From: an uncultured Caryophanales bacterium
GTDB lineage: Bacteria; Bacillota_I; Bacilli_A; RFN20; CAG-826
NCBI GenBank assembly: GCA_946414655.1
Contig: CAMKPL010000007.1
Location: 1 to 47,655, forward strand
DNA: 47,655 nucleotides
Reading direction: 5' to 3'
Shown piece after piece: positions 8,901 to 15,494 of this stretch. Every line of letters starts with the position of its first letter. Within the stretch, counting starts at the first letter, position 1. The translations under genes were made by a program, and so were the position numbers. Under the pieces are notes generated by a model. It saw nothing but the letters and a program-made list of their open reading frames with translations. It did no database searches and was not told where the DNA came from.

Positions 8901-9973
8901 ACAAAATTATACATATCATTAGTTGCTCTAATCATTTTAACAGGATAATATTTATTATAATATTTTGGATCTTCTTTAAATACTTGTAAACACTTATTAG
9001 CTATACGTCCATACTCGAATGGCATATGATACATAATATCATCATACTCATCTCTTTCAAAAGTGTTACCTGTAGGCTCGATATCAATAACTCTTCTTAA
9101 TAAACCTGATCTAGCATCAGTAATCTTAACTTCTCTATTAGCACCAGCAAATATCATTGTTCTGAACTTAGCCTGATACAATTTTTTATGCTTCTCATTA
9201 ACTGTTAATGTTTCGTGAGATATAATACTATTTAATCTGGCATTCTCAGTAATATGATCTAACTCAACATCATCCTGAATAGCTATCAAAGGATTATCGC
9301 TAAGCGTCTCTAACGCAAAATCTTTACCCATACCAATCGACTCAATATTTATAGACGATGTATATCCTCTAAACATTTCATTAATGATTCCCAAAATAGT
9401 AGATTTACCTGTACCAGCATCGCCAACAAATATAAAGAACTTCTGAAGATTAACTGATTCGCCTGCTATAACTGCACCTATCGCATATTCTATTTTTCGG
9501 CGCTCCTCAGGAGAGTATAGACGATCAAGTAATTTGTTCCAATAAATAGGTTCTTCTTTCTCTAATGAGTAAGGAAGTTTAAAGGTGGCATAATCTTCTT
9601 TCTTGGTTACATCATTTTTAAATATAATTTTACCATCTAGCCATTTGTAATAATCATTAGAGTTATTCTTATACCATTTGATAAATTCATCAATACCTTT
9701 TGATAGCGATGAACTTAAATTTTTAACATTAACTTCACATCCTGCATACATAGGATTATTCTTCAACTTTTCTGCATAAGAATATAATTCTTTATCAATT
9801 AACCTTATAGCATCACCACGGTCTTTAGACCATAAACCTTGTTCTTTATCCCAGACTGCATAGAAGCCTCCACCTTTTATCATAATGTCTTTAAACCCGT
9901 ACATACGATAAGAAGCTTCTACTCTTACTTTTCTGTTAGATATTACAACTTCTTTTGGCTCGAAAAAATCCAC
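5972..9973 (-). CDS. Helicase-primase-DNA polymerase fusion
   Basis: 1333 residues from GTG at 9973 (GGAGG eight bases upstream). Domains in order: SF3/D5-like helicase, Walker A G184DAGTGKS191, Walker B around D234-D235, N279 sensor and arginines 293-294; archaeo-eukaryotic-primase-like domain with D508-F-D510, SGQGIHLHY at 541-549 and E567/K569; DnaQ-like 3'-5' exonuclease with D713-V-E715, N757/D761 and Y849/D853; family B polymerase with motif A D984VASMHP, motif B K1055TVINSVYG and motif C K1109TDS. Motif C has Lys where DTDS is usual, but the second Asp (D1111), the metal ligand, is kept. The order helicase-primase-polymerase in one chain is unusual. A strong internal ribosome site precedes M606, exactly between primase and polymerase halves. 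Confidence 0.88.
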   Translation of the reverse strand: MDFFEPKEVVISNRKVRVEASYRMYGFKDIMIKGGGFYAVWDKEQGLWSKDRGDAIRLIDKELYSYAEKLKNNPMYAGCEVNVKNLSSSLSKGIDEFIKWYKNNSNDYYKWLDGKIIFKNDVTKKEDYATFKLPYSLEKEEPIYWNKLLDRLYSPEERRKIEYAIGAVIAGESVNLQKFFIFVGDAGTGKSTILGIINEMFRGYTSSINIESIGMGKDFALETLSDNPLIAIQDDVELDHITENARLNSIISHETLTVNEKHKKLYQAKFRTMIFAGANREVKITDARSGLLRRVIDIEPTGNTFERDEYDDIMYHMPFEYGRIANKCLQVFKEDPKYYNKYYPVKMIRATNDMYNFVEDCYTEFLDENNGCKLVDAWDCYKRYCELSDMKYTFNKIRFKLELKDYFDKFSADTIRDDKRLKNYYSGFRFRKIGIIFEKVKEKLETWLKFEKVENSNFDILCEDCPAQYANNQGLPFLRWEKVKTKLSSLETGLLHYVQLPLNHIVIDFDIKDPETGEKSLYLNMEAANKFPPTYAELSKSGQGIHLHYIYDGDPTMLKNVYDNDIEIKIFTGNSSLRRKLTQCVNLPIATINSGLPLKEKGDVKMVSDFVVSNEKALRTMIMKNLAKEYHPGTKPSVDYIYKLLEDAYKEGVDYDVSDLRPKVLAFASNSSNHAEYCVGLVSKMHFYQDIDSVIDNNSGPEYKDDDPMVIFDVEVFPNLFVLCYKTYGKDDMVGLINPSPKTIEEFCKKKLVGFNNRRYDNHICYGRILGYSEEQLFKLSQRIINNEPKATFLNAYNLSYTDIYDFSSAMNKKSLKKWEIELGINHLENNLPWDQPVPEELWDQVVEYCKNDVMSTEVVFNHLKGDYLARIILADIDGMTPNNSTNQHSTKIIFGDNKHPQDEFCYRDLSKPVTYLEPEVSDFLWEKFPYMMKWWSENTDSLLPYFPGYSFENGKSVYKGIEVGEGGYVYAEPGMYGLVGLLDVASMHPHSGMAECIFGPRFTRRFAELIEGRIAIKRKDWDELNDILDGKLTKYIAMIDSGEISSKDLSNALKTVINSVYGLTSANFDNPFRDSRNKDNIIAKRGALFMVDLAEEVRKRGYTVAHIKTDSIKIPDIDQDIVDFVMEFGARYGYEFEWEATYDKMCLVNDAVYIARYRESDGSAGEWTATGAEFAEPFIFKSLFSKEELTLSDYAQTKSVKSALYLDMNEDMPDGEHNYVFVGKVGSFLPILPGKGGGVLLRDQNGKMYSAEGAKGYRWLETSVVENLNMEKDIDISYYAVMADKAVAHIEEFGEFSWLVDPKPYEGVPWSKMLNVNVPDGVDEEIPFPEAV
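8156..8175 (-). promoter_or_regulatory. Internal ribosome site and ATG inside the replisome gene
   Basis: AGAAAGGAG is followed after eight bases by an in-frame ATG (codon 606). Initiation here would give a 728-residue exonuclease-polymerase without the helicase and primase. If one A were lost from the A4 run at 8177-8180, the upstream frame would stop at TAA just before this ATG, the usual layout of two adjacent phage genes. Confidence 0.6.
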
Positions 9974-10011
9974 ATATGTTACCTCCTTTGTTTATTTTTG
10001 TTGTAATAATT

Positions 10012-10115
10012 ATTCACCCTATTCACCCTTTTTTATATATATTAAAACTTTATATATTTACAATTAAATATAAAAAAAGTTTAAAAGCAAAAATTTTTCA
10101 GTTTTTAGGGTGAAT
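10012..10115. repeat. Three ATTCACCCT copies flanking an A/T-rich stretch
   Basis: ATTCACCCT occurs twice in perfect tandem at 10012-10029 and once inverted (AGGGTGAAT) at 10107-10115. The 77 bases between are nearly pure A/T, with many TATATA and poly-A/T runs. The block lies directly upstream of the replisome gene, a plausible place for an origin or an autoregulatory operator. The outer copies could also pair into a long stem-loop. Confidence 0.55.
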
Positions 10116-10125
10116 CCCCCGATTT

Positions 10126-10359
10126 TTAGCAGCTCTTATCTTCACAACTACAAAAATCGTTAGGGGAAATAGGGGAAATGGGGGAAGCCTCATTAGCCGG
10201 CTTTTTCTCGAAATAATCACCCACGTCTTTTACGGTCTTTCTAGCAAGTATTTCTTCAAGCTTAATACCCGCATCATTCTTTCCAGGCCTCATCAACCGA
10301 TCAACGTAGTCGTGGAACTCCTTATTACCCTCGTACAGAAGCATATATTTGTCTATCAT
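10126..10359 (-). CDS. Small hypothetical protein with Pro-Ile-Ser repeat tail
   Basis: 77 residues from the ATG at 10359, which has AAAGGAGG six bases upstream; the longer frame to 10497 runs through the tRNA-like element and is unlikely to be translated. LLYEGNKEFHDYVDRLM resembles a common uncharacterised Clostridia phage protein (from memory). The C-terminus holds PISPISP, then Cys residues (CSCEDKSC). The repeat comes from CCCATTT/CCCTATT-like DNA units. Confidence 0.6.
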   Translation of the reverse strand: MIDKYMLLYEGNKEFHDYVDRLMRPGKNDAGIKLEEILARKTVKDVGDYFEKKPANEASPISPISPNDFCSCEDKSC

Positions 10360-10426
10360 GACACCCTCCTTTCGTCCATGCATGTTCTTACAAATCCTTA
10401 CCAATTCTCGACAACCAAACAAAAAA

Positions 10427-10504
10427 TATAAAGAGTCATACCGATGGATTCGAACCACCCCTTCATAGATCTCTCTATGCCGTGCACCAAGCACCAATAT
10501 ACTC
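10427..10504 (-). other. Degenerate tRNA-like element
   Basis: The transcribed strand carries a textbook T-arm: GGTGG-TTCGAAT-CCATC (10439-10457 region). A D-arm-like GTGC-TTGGT-GCAC and a 5-bp anticodon-like stem CATAG/CTATG precede it. However, the anticodon loop has six bases, the D-loop is short, and the acceptor ends GAGTATA and TATGACTC pair only with a bulge and two extra bases before them. I read it as a decayed tRNA or tRNA mimic, not a working tRNA. It follows a promoter-like element directly. Confidence 0.4.
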
Positions 10505-10505
10505 T

Positions 10506-10525
10506 CATTATATCAAATGAAAAAA
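10506..10525 (-). promoter_or_regulatory. T-tract/CAT/TATAAT promoter-like element
   Basis: Transcribed strand TTTTTTCATTTGATATAATG. The TATAAT is a perfect -10 and lies just upstream of the tRNA-like element and the 77-residue gene. Confidence 0.6.
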
Positions 10526-10547
10526 CACCTTTTCAAAAACAAAAAGA

Positions 10548-10570
10548 GATGAGGCATTTAGTCCTCATCG
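10548..10570 (-). terminator. Intrinsic terminator overlapping a stop codon
   Basis: GATGAGGAC and GCCTCATC pair around a short loop and are followed on the transcript by TCTTTTTGTTTTT. The stop codon of the 33-residue gene lies within the hairpin. Confidence 0.65.
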
Positions 10571-10659
10571 TCTTTACCATTCAGATACTCATCCATCTCA
10601 GACAAATACGCCCAAGAGAATAATATCCAAGTGGCAAATAAAATAATTCCAAATACCAT
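10558..10659 (-). CDS. 33-residue single-pass membrane protein
   Basis: Short reading frame with AGGAGG eight bases before the ATG, between a promoter-like element and a terminator. Residues 1-19 (MVFGIILFATWILFSWAYL) form one hydrophobic helix, followed by an acidic tail (DEYLNGKDDED). No family recognised. The complete expression context makes it a credible gene despite its length. Confidence 0.6.
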   Translation of the reverse strand: MVFGIILFATWILFSWAYLSEMDEYLNGKDDED

Positions 10660-10676
10660 CTCTTTTTCCTCCTTCT

Positions 10677-10696
10677 CATTAGAAGGGGTGAAAAAA
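10677..10696 (-). promoter_or_regulatory. Promoter-like element before the 33-residue gene
   Basis: Transcribed strand TTTTTTCACCCCTTCTAATG, with TCTAAT in the -10 place; AAGGAGG follows almost at once, so any leader would be very short. Confidence 0.45.
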
Positions 10697-10716
10697 GCTT
10701 ATAGGAGCTGTTGCCC

Positions 10717-10887
10717 CTACTTGCTTTCAATAAATAGTACCGGTATACGATAGGTTTTATTGATACTTGCTTTTTCGATACGTCCTAAGTTATACTTATG
10801 TTTAATTCTAATAAGTTCTTCTAAAACTTCATTCTCATTAAAATAATCATAACCTACGAATGTACCATTATACATAATCTGCATCAT
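10717..10887 (-). CDS. Small hypothetical protein
   Basis: 56 residues from the ATG at 10887; the in-frame ATG 15 bases earlier lies in the GGAGG ribosome site itself, so it is rejected. The sequence is mixed and basic with no membrane segment or zinc motif. It ends with TAG, and a TAA follows six codons later. Function unknown. It has its own promoter-like element upstream. Confidence 0.55.
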   Translation of the reverse strand: MMQIMYNGTFVGYDYFNENEVLEELIRIKHKYNLGRIEKASINKTYRIPVLFIESK

Positions 10888-10902
10888 AATAAATACCTCC
10901 AT

Positions 10903-10947
10903 ATAAATTGTTTACGAGACTATTTCTCATTATATGAAGTGAAAAAA
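10903..10947 (-). promoter_or_regulatory. Promoter-like element plus leader hairpin
   Basis: Transcribed strand TTTTTTCACTTCATATAATG at 10947-10928, then GAGA-AATAG-TCTC, then GTAAACAATT and GGAGG. This is a full copy of the recurring terminator-T-run/-10/leader arrangement. Confidence 0.6.
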
Positions 10948-10984
10948 GTTTTCAATACTACACTTACTACGTAAGATGTTATTT

Positions 10985-11491
10985 TCAATACGCATAATTC
11001 TCGTTCCACCACCACGAAGCCTGCATCCACATATGTACCTCGTTTAGATGGTCTTGTTTTTCTTCAAATGAAAATATATTACCCTTTCCATAGTCATCAT
11101 ACTCGCCATCAATCCAATCATCCAAAATATCTCTAACTTCATCCTCATCAAACTCTTCATGAAAAATATCAAGGGATGTTAACATCACTTCTACCAACTC
11201 TTCAACAGAGATATCCTCGTCTCCAAACATATCTCTAACAAGTCTAAACGCAAATCCAACAAAGAACTCCAACATAGTACATTCGTTCCCTTCAAGTGAA
11301 GAATATAAACTAGGATCACTACGATCGTCATCAAATTCTCTACGCATAGCCAAACCGTCGTACATACGATTCTTATCCATATCTATTCTCCACTCAAAAG
11401 GGATAGAATGCAAATATAATGCTAATGACCTGTATTTATCGTCACTGAAGCCCTTTGTATAGAGGAATTCAAAGTAACGATTTTTCTTCAT
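10985..11491 (-). CDS. Acidic hypothetical protein
   Basis: 168 residues, strongly acidic, with several aromatic residues at the C-terminus (WMQASWWWNENYAY). No family recognised and no membrane segment. The start overlaps the previous stop (TAATG), so it is translationally coupled to the zinc-ribbon gene upstream and opens the dense 11-15.7 kb series. Confidence 0.7.
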   Translation of the reverse strand: MKKNRYFEFLYTKGFSDDKYRSLALYLHSIPFEWRIDMDKNRMYDGLAMRREFDDDRSDPSLYSSLEGNECTMLEFFVGFAFRLVRDMFGDEDISVEELVEVMLTSLDIFHEEFDEDEVRDILDDWIDGEYDDYGKGNIFSFEEKQDHLNEVHMWMQASWWWNENYAY

Positions 11492-11676
11492 TATTCAGTA
11501 CTTACCTCCTTTATATCAATATTAGATATAAACTTTTTAATATCTTCTACACAATCATTACATAAATGAGTAATTTGTTTGCAATTATAGTCAAAAGATA
11601 TCTCTACTAAATTAACATCGTTTTCTATTTTCATCTTCTTTCCACAATGATCACAATAAAAATTAACTATTCTCAT
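11491..11676 (-). CDS. Zinc-ribbon-like small protein
   Basis: 61 residues. Two CxxC pairs (YCDHCGKK at 7-14 and LCNDCVED at about 38-45) suggest one bound zinc. The ATG overlaps the previous stop as ATGA. Such proteins often act as adaptors for nucleic acid or protein partners; no specific role can be assigned. Confidence 0.7.
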   Translation of the reverse strand: MRIVNFYCDHCGKKMKIENDVNLVEISFDYNCKQITHLCNDCVEDIKKFISNIDIKEVSTE

Positions 11677-11951
11677 TCCTTATCCTCACTTTCTTTTGCT
11701 GCATACAAAGAGCTTATTAAAGTGTTTGGGTCGTCAAAATCGTGCCGAAATTCAGTATTCGGAAAAATCTTAGTTGCCAGATGATACAACGCTAAATATA
11801 ATTCGCCTCGATCATCGTAGCCAGGAATAACAATTTCTCCATCCTTAACCTTAAATTCAGGTGTATCTTCCGGCAATTTAACACCCAATGTCTCCAGCAA
11901 AATATGAAATGCCTGAGCCTCATCTAAATTCATAGATACATTTACTTTCAT
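11673..11951 (-). CDS. Small hypothetical protein
   Basis: 92 residues from ATG at 11951, chosen because AAGGAGG lies seven bases upstream; the longer frame to 12002 lacks a site. Mixed alpha/beta soluble composition. Coupled to the genes on both sides by overlap or near overlap. No family recognised. Confidence 0.68.
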   Translation of the reverse strand: MKVNVSMNLDEAQAFHILLETLGVKLPEDTPEFKVKDGEIVIPGYDDRGELYLALYHLATKIFPNTEFRHDFDDPNTLISSLYAAKESEDKE

Positions 11952-11953
11952 TC

Positions 11954-12148
11954 TTATTCCTCCTTTTCCGTCTTTGGTAACTTTGTGATCTTTATCGACC
12001 ATTCTAACGGTATCTTGTGTTCAAGACCGCAACTATGCATATATTGCTCACTTTCTACTTTGGAAAATATACATTCACTGCATTTCTCCATTTCATCACA
12101 GAAACAACTTAATTTTACAGCTAATTCTAACGCTTCTTCATTAGTCAT
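11954..12148 (-). CDS. Cysteine-rich small protein
   Basis: 64 residues with a CxC-x6-CxxC cluster (CFCDEMEKCSEC) and another Cys near residue 40. It may bind zinc. AAGGAGG precedes the ATG. It sits in the overlapping small-gene series. No family recognised. Confidence 0.65.
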   Translation of the reverse strand: MTNEEALELAVKLSCFCDEMEKCSECIFSKVESEQYMHSCGLEHKIPLEWSIKITKLPKTEKEE

Positions 12149-12160
12149 TTTCGCACCTCC

Positions 12161-12490
12161 TTATCCCCATTCCAACTCTACATCCTTGTCAGATTCAATT
12201 ATTTCTTTTATTTTATTACGAAGCATTTCAATACGAATCCAATTATTTCCAATATCGGCATCAGCCCAATGGCAATATTCATCCATATAAATATCTATGA
12301 ATTCAGCAAAACTTTTACTATCAAGTTTCACAGGCCCATAGCAGTTGCCGATATACATGTCATTATACTCGCAATCCTGCTTTAAAAAATCCCAAGATTG
12401 CTTAACATACTTTTCCTCGGCATAACCATAAAACTTTGGAAATTCAATGGACTCGTTGTCTGTGTTCACGTACATTCTAAATCCCATCAT
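12161..12490 (-). CDS. Acidic hypothetical protein
   Basis: 109 residues, acidic and aromatic, no membrane segment. Tandem ATGs at the start overlap the previous stop, with GAGG just upstream. No family recognised. Confidence 0.65.
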   Translation of the reverse strand: MMGFRMYVNTDNESIEFPKFYGYAEEKYVKQSWDFLKQDCEYNDMYIGNCYGPVKLDSKSFAEFIDIYMDEYCHWADADIGNNWIRIEMLRNKIKEIIESDKDVELEWG

Positions 12491-12834
12491 TTTACCTCAC
12501 TTTCCTTAAATTTTTTACCACAGAATGGACAAAAGTTAGGTTTTTCATTTTCATACCACTCTCTACTGTCAATCAAGTCCTCAATTCCCTTACCACAATT
12601 AGAACACTTATTATCTATCCATTCTGCTTCACACAAATCTCTCCTTTCATTATCTGCTATGAATGCCAAACTTCTCGATATATCGCACAATACCATAGTG
12701 ATATTCAATAGGTGAGCATCCATTTTTCCCAGAGAATCAATATCCGTTTCTCCAAGTATTTCAATATTTTCTTTAACCGCTTCCAACACCTTACAATTAA
12801 TTTCTTTTCTGCTAATATCTTCTTCATTAGTCAT
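12487..12834 (-). CDS. Small protein with C-terminal zinc ribbon
   Basis: 115 residues from ATG at 12834 (GGAGG seven bases upstream). The C-terminus has CSNC and CPFC pairs about 30 residues apart, a zinc ribbon. The N-terminal half is helical. This pairing is frequent in early small proteins of Clostridia phages; the target is unknown. Confidence 0.68.
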   Translation of the reverse strand: MTNEEDISRKEINCKVLEAVKENIEILGETDIDSLGKMDAHLLNITMVLCDISRSLAFIADNERRDLCEAEWIDNKCSNCGKGIEDLIDSREWYENEKPNFCPFCGKKFKESEVK

Positions 12835-12835
12835 A

Positions 12836-13264
12836 TTAACCCTCCAATTCTTCAACAACTTCGACTTTTTCAGTATCTGTTACTTTTACAATAACATACT
12901 TACCTTTCGGAAAATCTATTTCCGAATGATGCTCCCTGAACCACGCCTTAATCCCTTCTTGAGAATGCTGATTATCAAACGGAGTTACCATTTGAAAGTT
13001 ACGAGTTTCATTTCTGAGCTCGTAGTGAACTCGAGTTCCTGAGAATACAATATCAGTTTTATCCTCCTCTAGATTTTTCACCGCAATGCCTAAAGCTTCA
13101 CACAAATCTGAATCGCAAGGCTCTTGCTCTAGTGCCTTAATTGCATTATGCAATGCATCAATAGTCTTTTCGCCTTCATTTTGATCGCATATCTTTTCGG
13201 ATAAAAGGCGTTTCCAATGCTCTAAATGCTCGTTTAATGTTGCGATATTTTCTTCTTTAGTCAT
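12836..13264 (-). CDS. Helical N-terminus hypothetical protein
   Basis: 142 residues. The first 50 are amphipathic helix ending in ALEQEPC, a string that recurs in many Clostridia phage and prophage small proteins (from memory). The rest looks beta-rich (KYVIVKVTDTEKVEVVEEL). Weak ribosome site but closely spaced with the upstream stop, suggesting coupling. Confidence 0.68.
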   Translation of the reverse strand: MTKEENIATLNEHLEHWKRLLSEKICDQNEGEKTIDALHNAIKALEQEPCDSDLCEALGIAVKNLEEDKTDIVFSGTRVHYELRNETRNFQMVTPFDNQHSQEGIKAWFREHHSEIDFPKGKYVIVKVTDTEKVEVVEELEG

Positions 13265-13268
13265 TCAA

Positions 13269-13580
13269 TCACCATCCATTCTTTTTACACTCATAACAAA
13301 GTGCACCTTTTTTAATAGGCTTTCCACAAATATCACAATGCAACTTAGCTTTAGCCAGCTTTTCTTTCTTCTTTTTCTTCTCAGGTACAAATTGTACCTC
13401 TTCAAAATCCTGCCTTTTTTTCATTTCAAGCAGCCATTCGTAATACTCCTTCTTTTCAACCCATTCCTCACCTTCATCTGCTCTTCCGTTTTTATAACCC
13501 CAAACGTATGAGGCTACCATAGTAATGAGCCATAATATTGTGATGATTATCAATTTGAATGTTAACGAACCGATATACAT
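13269..13580 (-). CDS. Membrane-anchored zinc-ribbon protein
   Basis: 103 residues from ATG at 13580 (AAAGGAGG upstream). Residues 5-27 form one membrane helix, followed by an acidic and Lys-rich linker and a C-terminal zinc ribbon (CDICGKPIKKGALCYEC). It would place a small metal-bound domain at the inner membrane face. Partner unknown. Confidence 0.7.
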   Translation of the reverse strand: MYIGSLTFKLIIITILWLITMVASYVWGYKNGRADEGEEWVEKKEYYEWLLEMKKRQDFEEVQFVPEKKKKKEKLAKAKLHCDICGKPIKKGALCYECKKNGW

Positions 13581-13582
13581 TA

Positions 13583-13918
13583 TCAAATATCCTCCTTTCT
13601 TACATCGCGCATGGAATCGTACAGATCGTTTGGTTGACACCAATGACCGTACTTCTTGTAGTTTTCCTGGATCTGATCCCACAAAGCAGGACCATTCAGC
13701 CTGTCAGATACAAAATATTGGAAATGGTCGGAATAGAAAAAATATTTAGCCTTGTCTTTAGCTGCTTGGATGATCACAGCCATACATAGCATATCCCAAC
13801 CATGTTTCCAATAGAAATCTTGTTTTGGGAGTGTAGGCCCCTCCGATTTAGGAGCAGGCCCACCTCCACTTGTGACTCCGTATTTATTCCCCTTTGGGAA
13901 CTTGTTTCTTTCCGCCAT
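13583..13918 (-). CDS. Hypothetical protein
   Basis: 111 residues from ATG at 13918, with GGGGGTGAG seven bases upstream; its 5' end overlaps the DUF6378-like gene by 35 bases. N-terminus is Gly/Pro/Lys-rich and the rest is aromatic-rich and soluble. No family recognised. Confidence 0.62.
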   Translation of the reverse strand: MAERNKFPKGNKYGVTSGGGPAPKSEGPTLPKQDFYWKHGWDMLCMAVIIQAAKDKAKYFFYSDHFQYFVSDRLNGPALWDQIQENYKKYGHWCQPNDLYDSMRDVRKEDI

Positions 13919-14855
13919 ACCAAATCTCACCCCCGCATGCTGCATAACCTGCTAAGTCTACAAAACTATCTCCGCTACCACCACCGTTTCTGATTCTGGC
14001 AATCTTCATAAGAGCCATAAGCATTGCTACGTCTACTGGTGTCACGGATATAACCGGATTATCGGTCTTCTCTCCTAAATATCCATTCCACAGATCCGCA
14101 ATAAGCTGGAAGTTGGATTCAGGTGTACCGTAGTCCTGTTCTCTCTTTCCACAGACACACTTCTTAGCCTGGTCAAGAATATCAGCACGGGTGTTTGTAT
14201 GCCTGTCCTGCTCAGACTTCATCTTAACCCATTTCTCATACCACTTATTGCAATTTTTCTGTGAATTCTCTAAAGCTTTATCCAGAATATCATAAGCCTT
14301 TTGACGAGCTAAATCCTTCTCTTCCAGATCGTGGACTTTATCTTTAAGCTGCTCATTTTCCTCCTGCAATTTAGCAAATCTTTCAGATAAAGTATCATGT
14401 TCTTTTGACCAATAATCAGCAGCCTCCTTATCAAGCATATCGGCATGTTCGAGCTTTTTGATAGTTTCTTTAAGCTCCTTAATCTTCTGGTCCTTCTCCC
14501 AACCAGTAAACAGTCCAGCTGCCTTACAACTCTGAAGAAGATCTGAACCTTCTAACTCAAACTCGAAAATATCATCATTGGTTGACGCTACGATGGTCAA
14601 TTTACTTTCCTTTTCCATAGGATAGTTTTCAATTGAGAAACTAACACCATTTACATTTTTGATGTTCTGTACACTAGTGGCTTTTTTCATTTTTGTTTCC
14701 TCCAATCTTTCTTTTAATGTTTTAATTTTTACCGGACCAATATAAATTGGTGGCGGTGGACTGTTAAAAAGATCATACTCAGTACCAATACCTCTTTCAA
14801 TATAGTCATATACGATCTTAGCTATTTCACTAGAGTTTGTATTTATAAGATTCAT
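13884..14855 (-). CDS. Coiled-coil protein with C-terminal DUF6378-like domain
   Basis: 323 residues from the ATG at 14855, which overlaps the previous stop (ATGA); a TTG start at 14876 is possible. Residues about 120-215 form a long Glu/Lys coiled coil. The C-terminal ~110 residues hold REQDYGTPESNFQLIADLWNG (landmark, about 240) and DSFVDLAGYAACGGEI near the end, the signature I associate with DUF6378, a widespread phage domain with possible nucleotide-metabolism relatives. The domain name is from memory; the function is unproven. Confidence 0.7.
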   Translation of the reverse strand: MNLINTNSSEIAKIVYDYIERGIGTEYDLFNSPPPPIYIGPVKIKTLKERLEETKMKKATSVQNIKNVNGVSFSIENYPMEKESKLTIVASTNDDIFEFELEGSDLLQSCKAAGLFTGWEKDQKIKELKETIKKLEHADMLDKEAADYWSKEHDTLSERFAKLQEENEQLKDKVHDLEEKDLARQKAYDILDKALENSQKNCNKWYEKWVKMKSEQDRHTNTRADILDQAKKCVCGKREQDYGTPESNFQLIADLWNGYLGEKTDNPVISVTPVDVAMLMALMKIARIRNGGGSGDSFVDLAGYAACGGEIWYGGKKQVPKGE

Positions 14856-15220
14856 CCATCCACCCCCTCTATCCAATAGATGTAGACGTAGTCACCCCAT
14901 TCGCCTATCCAGTCCCAAGCACGGTCCATATCATTTCTAAAAATATCTATGGCCGTGCCATTCCTGAGTTTACGGTTACCACCAATGTCACGACATTCGA
15001 AGAAGCCAATAAACTCTCCGTCTACAGAATATAATACTGCGACATCTCCTAAATGGTCCCTGTTGCTAGCACAGATCCCTTCATACGGTACAGTCCCGTC
15101 AGCTGTTTTATTGCCTGTGGGTAGGTAACACGTACAACGTACTTTCTGAAGATCATCACCCCAAGGAGTTACTGGCATCCTACCAAGCAGATGAGCAACT
15201 GCCAGGATTTCAAATATCAT
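14852..15220 (-). CDS. 3D-domain protein (MltA-like barrel)
   Basis: 122 residues. CTCYLPTGN, GICASN, FFECRDIGG and NGTAIDIF match the '3D' domain, a double-psi barrel related to lytic transglycosylase MltA. Phages carry it as a probable peptidoglycan-active or barrel-binding protein. Residues 1-15 are hydrophobic but not a clear signal peptide. Its ATG overlaps the stop of the 23-residue micro-ORF. Confidence 0.75.
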   Translation of the reverse strand: MIFEILAVAHLLGRMPVTPWGDDLQKVRCTCYLPTGNKTADGTVPYEGICASNRDHLGDVAVLYSVDGEFIGFFECRDIGGNRKLRNGTAIDIFRNDMDRAWDWIGEWGDYVYIYWIEGVDG

Positions 15221-15288
15221 ACTTTTACCCCCATTCTTCCGAGGATCCAGCCAATGATAACTCCTGCTTTAAATATAAAGTTTTTCAT
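15217..15288 (-). CDS. 23-residue membrane micro-ORF with ATGA overlaps at both ends
   Basis: The ATG at 15288 overlaps the stop of the coiled-coil gene (ATGA), and its TGA overlaps the start of the 3D-domain gene (ATGA). The product MKNFIFKAGVIIGWILGRMG (first 20 residues) is mostly one short hydrophobic helix. The exact bridging of two genes supports translation, at least for coupling. Function unknown. Confidence 0.5.
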   Translation of the reverse strand: MKNFIFKAGVIIGWILGRMGVKV

Positions 15289-15494
15289 TCATTTTCCTCA
15301 CTTTCTTCGTTTTCTAATTGAACAACATGCTTAGCAGTATCTGAAATGAAGTTAAGTAATTGGCTGTCAACCACTAACATAACTTCAATTGTTTTATTAA
15401 GTCGTTCTGTCGTCTGTTCCAATTCATAAACTCTTTCTCTAAGTTGACGAATCTCATACTTCAGATCGTGAATCTTCTTTTCTTCGTCAGTCAT
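15285..15494 (-). CDS. Coiled-coil small protein
   Basis: 69 residues from ATG at 15494 (AGGAGG eight bases upstream, within the upstream gene). Heptad-like coiled coil from residues 5 to 35 (KYEIRQLRERVYELEQ landmark), then a hydrophobic segment and acidic tail. No family recognised. Confidence 0.65.
   Translation of the reverse strand: MTDEEKKIHDLKYEIRQLRERVYELEQTTERLNKTIEVMLVVDSQLLNFISDTAKHVVQLENEESEENE

Noticed and set aside
10155-10190. G-quadruplex on the plus strand from GGGGAAAT repeats
   Set aside because: Only three clear G-runs are present and the DNA is explained by the PISPISP coding repeat.
10360-10497. Longer 123-residue version of the small gene
   Set aside because: The extra 46 codons translate the tRNA-like element and lack a ribosome site; ATG at 10359 has AAAGGA GG in place.
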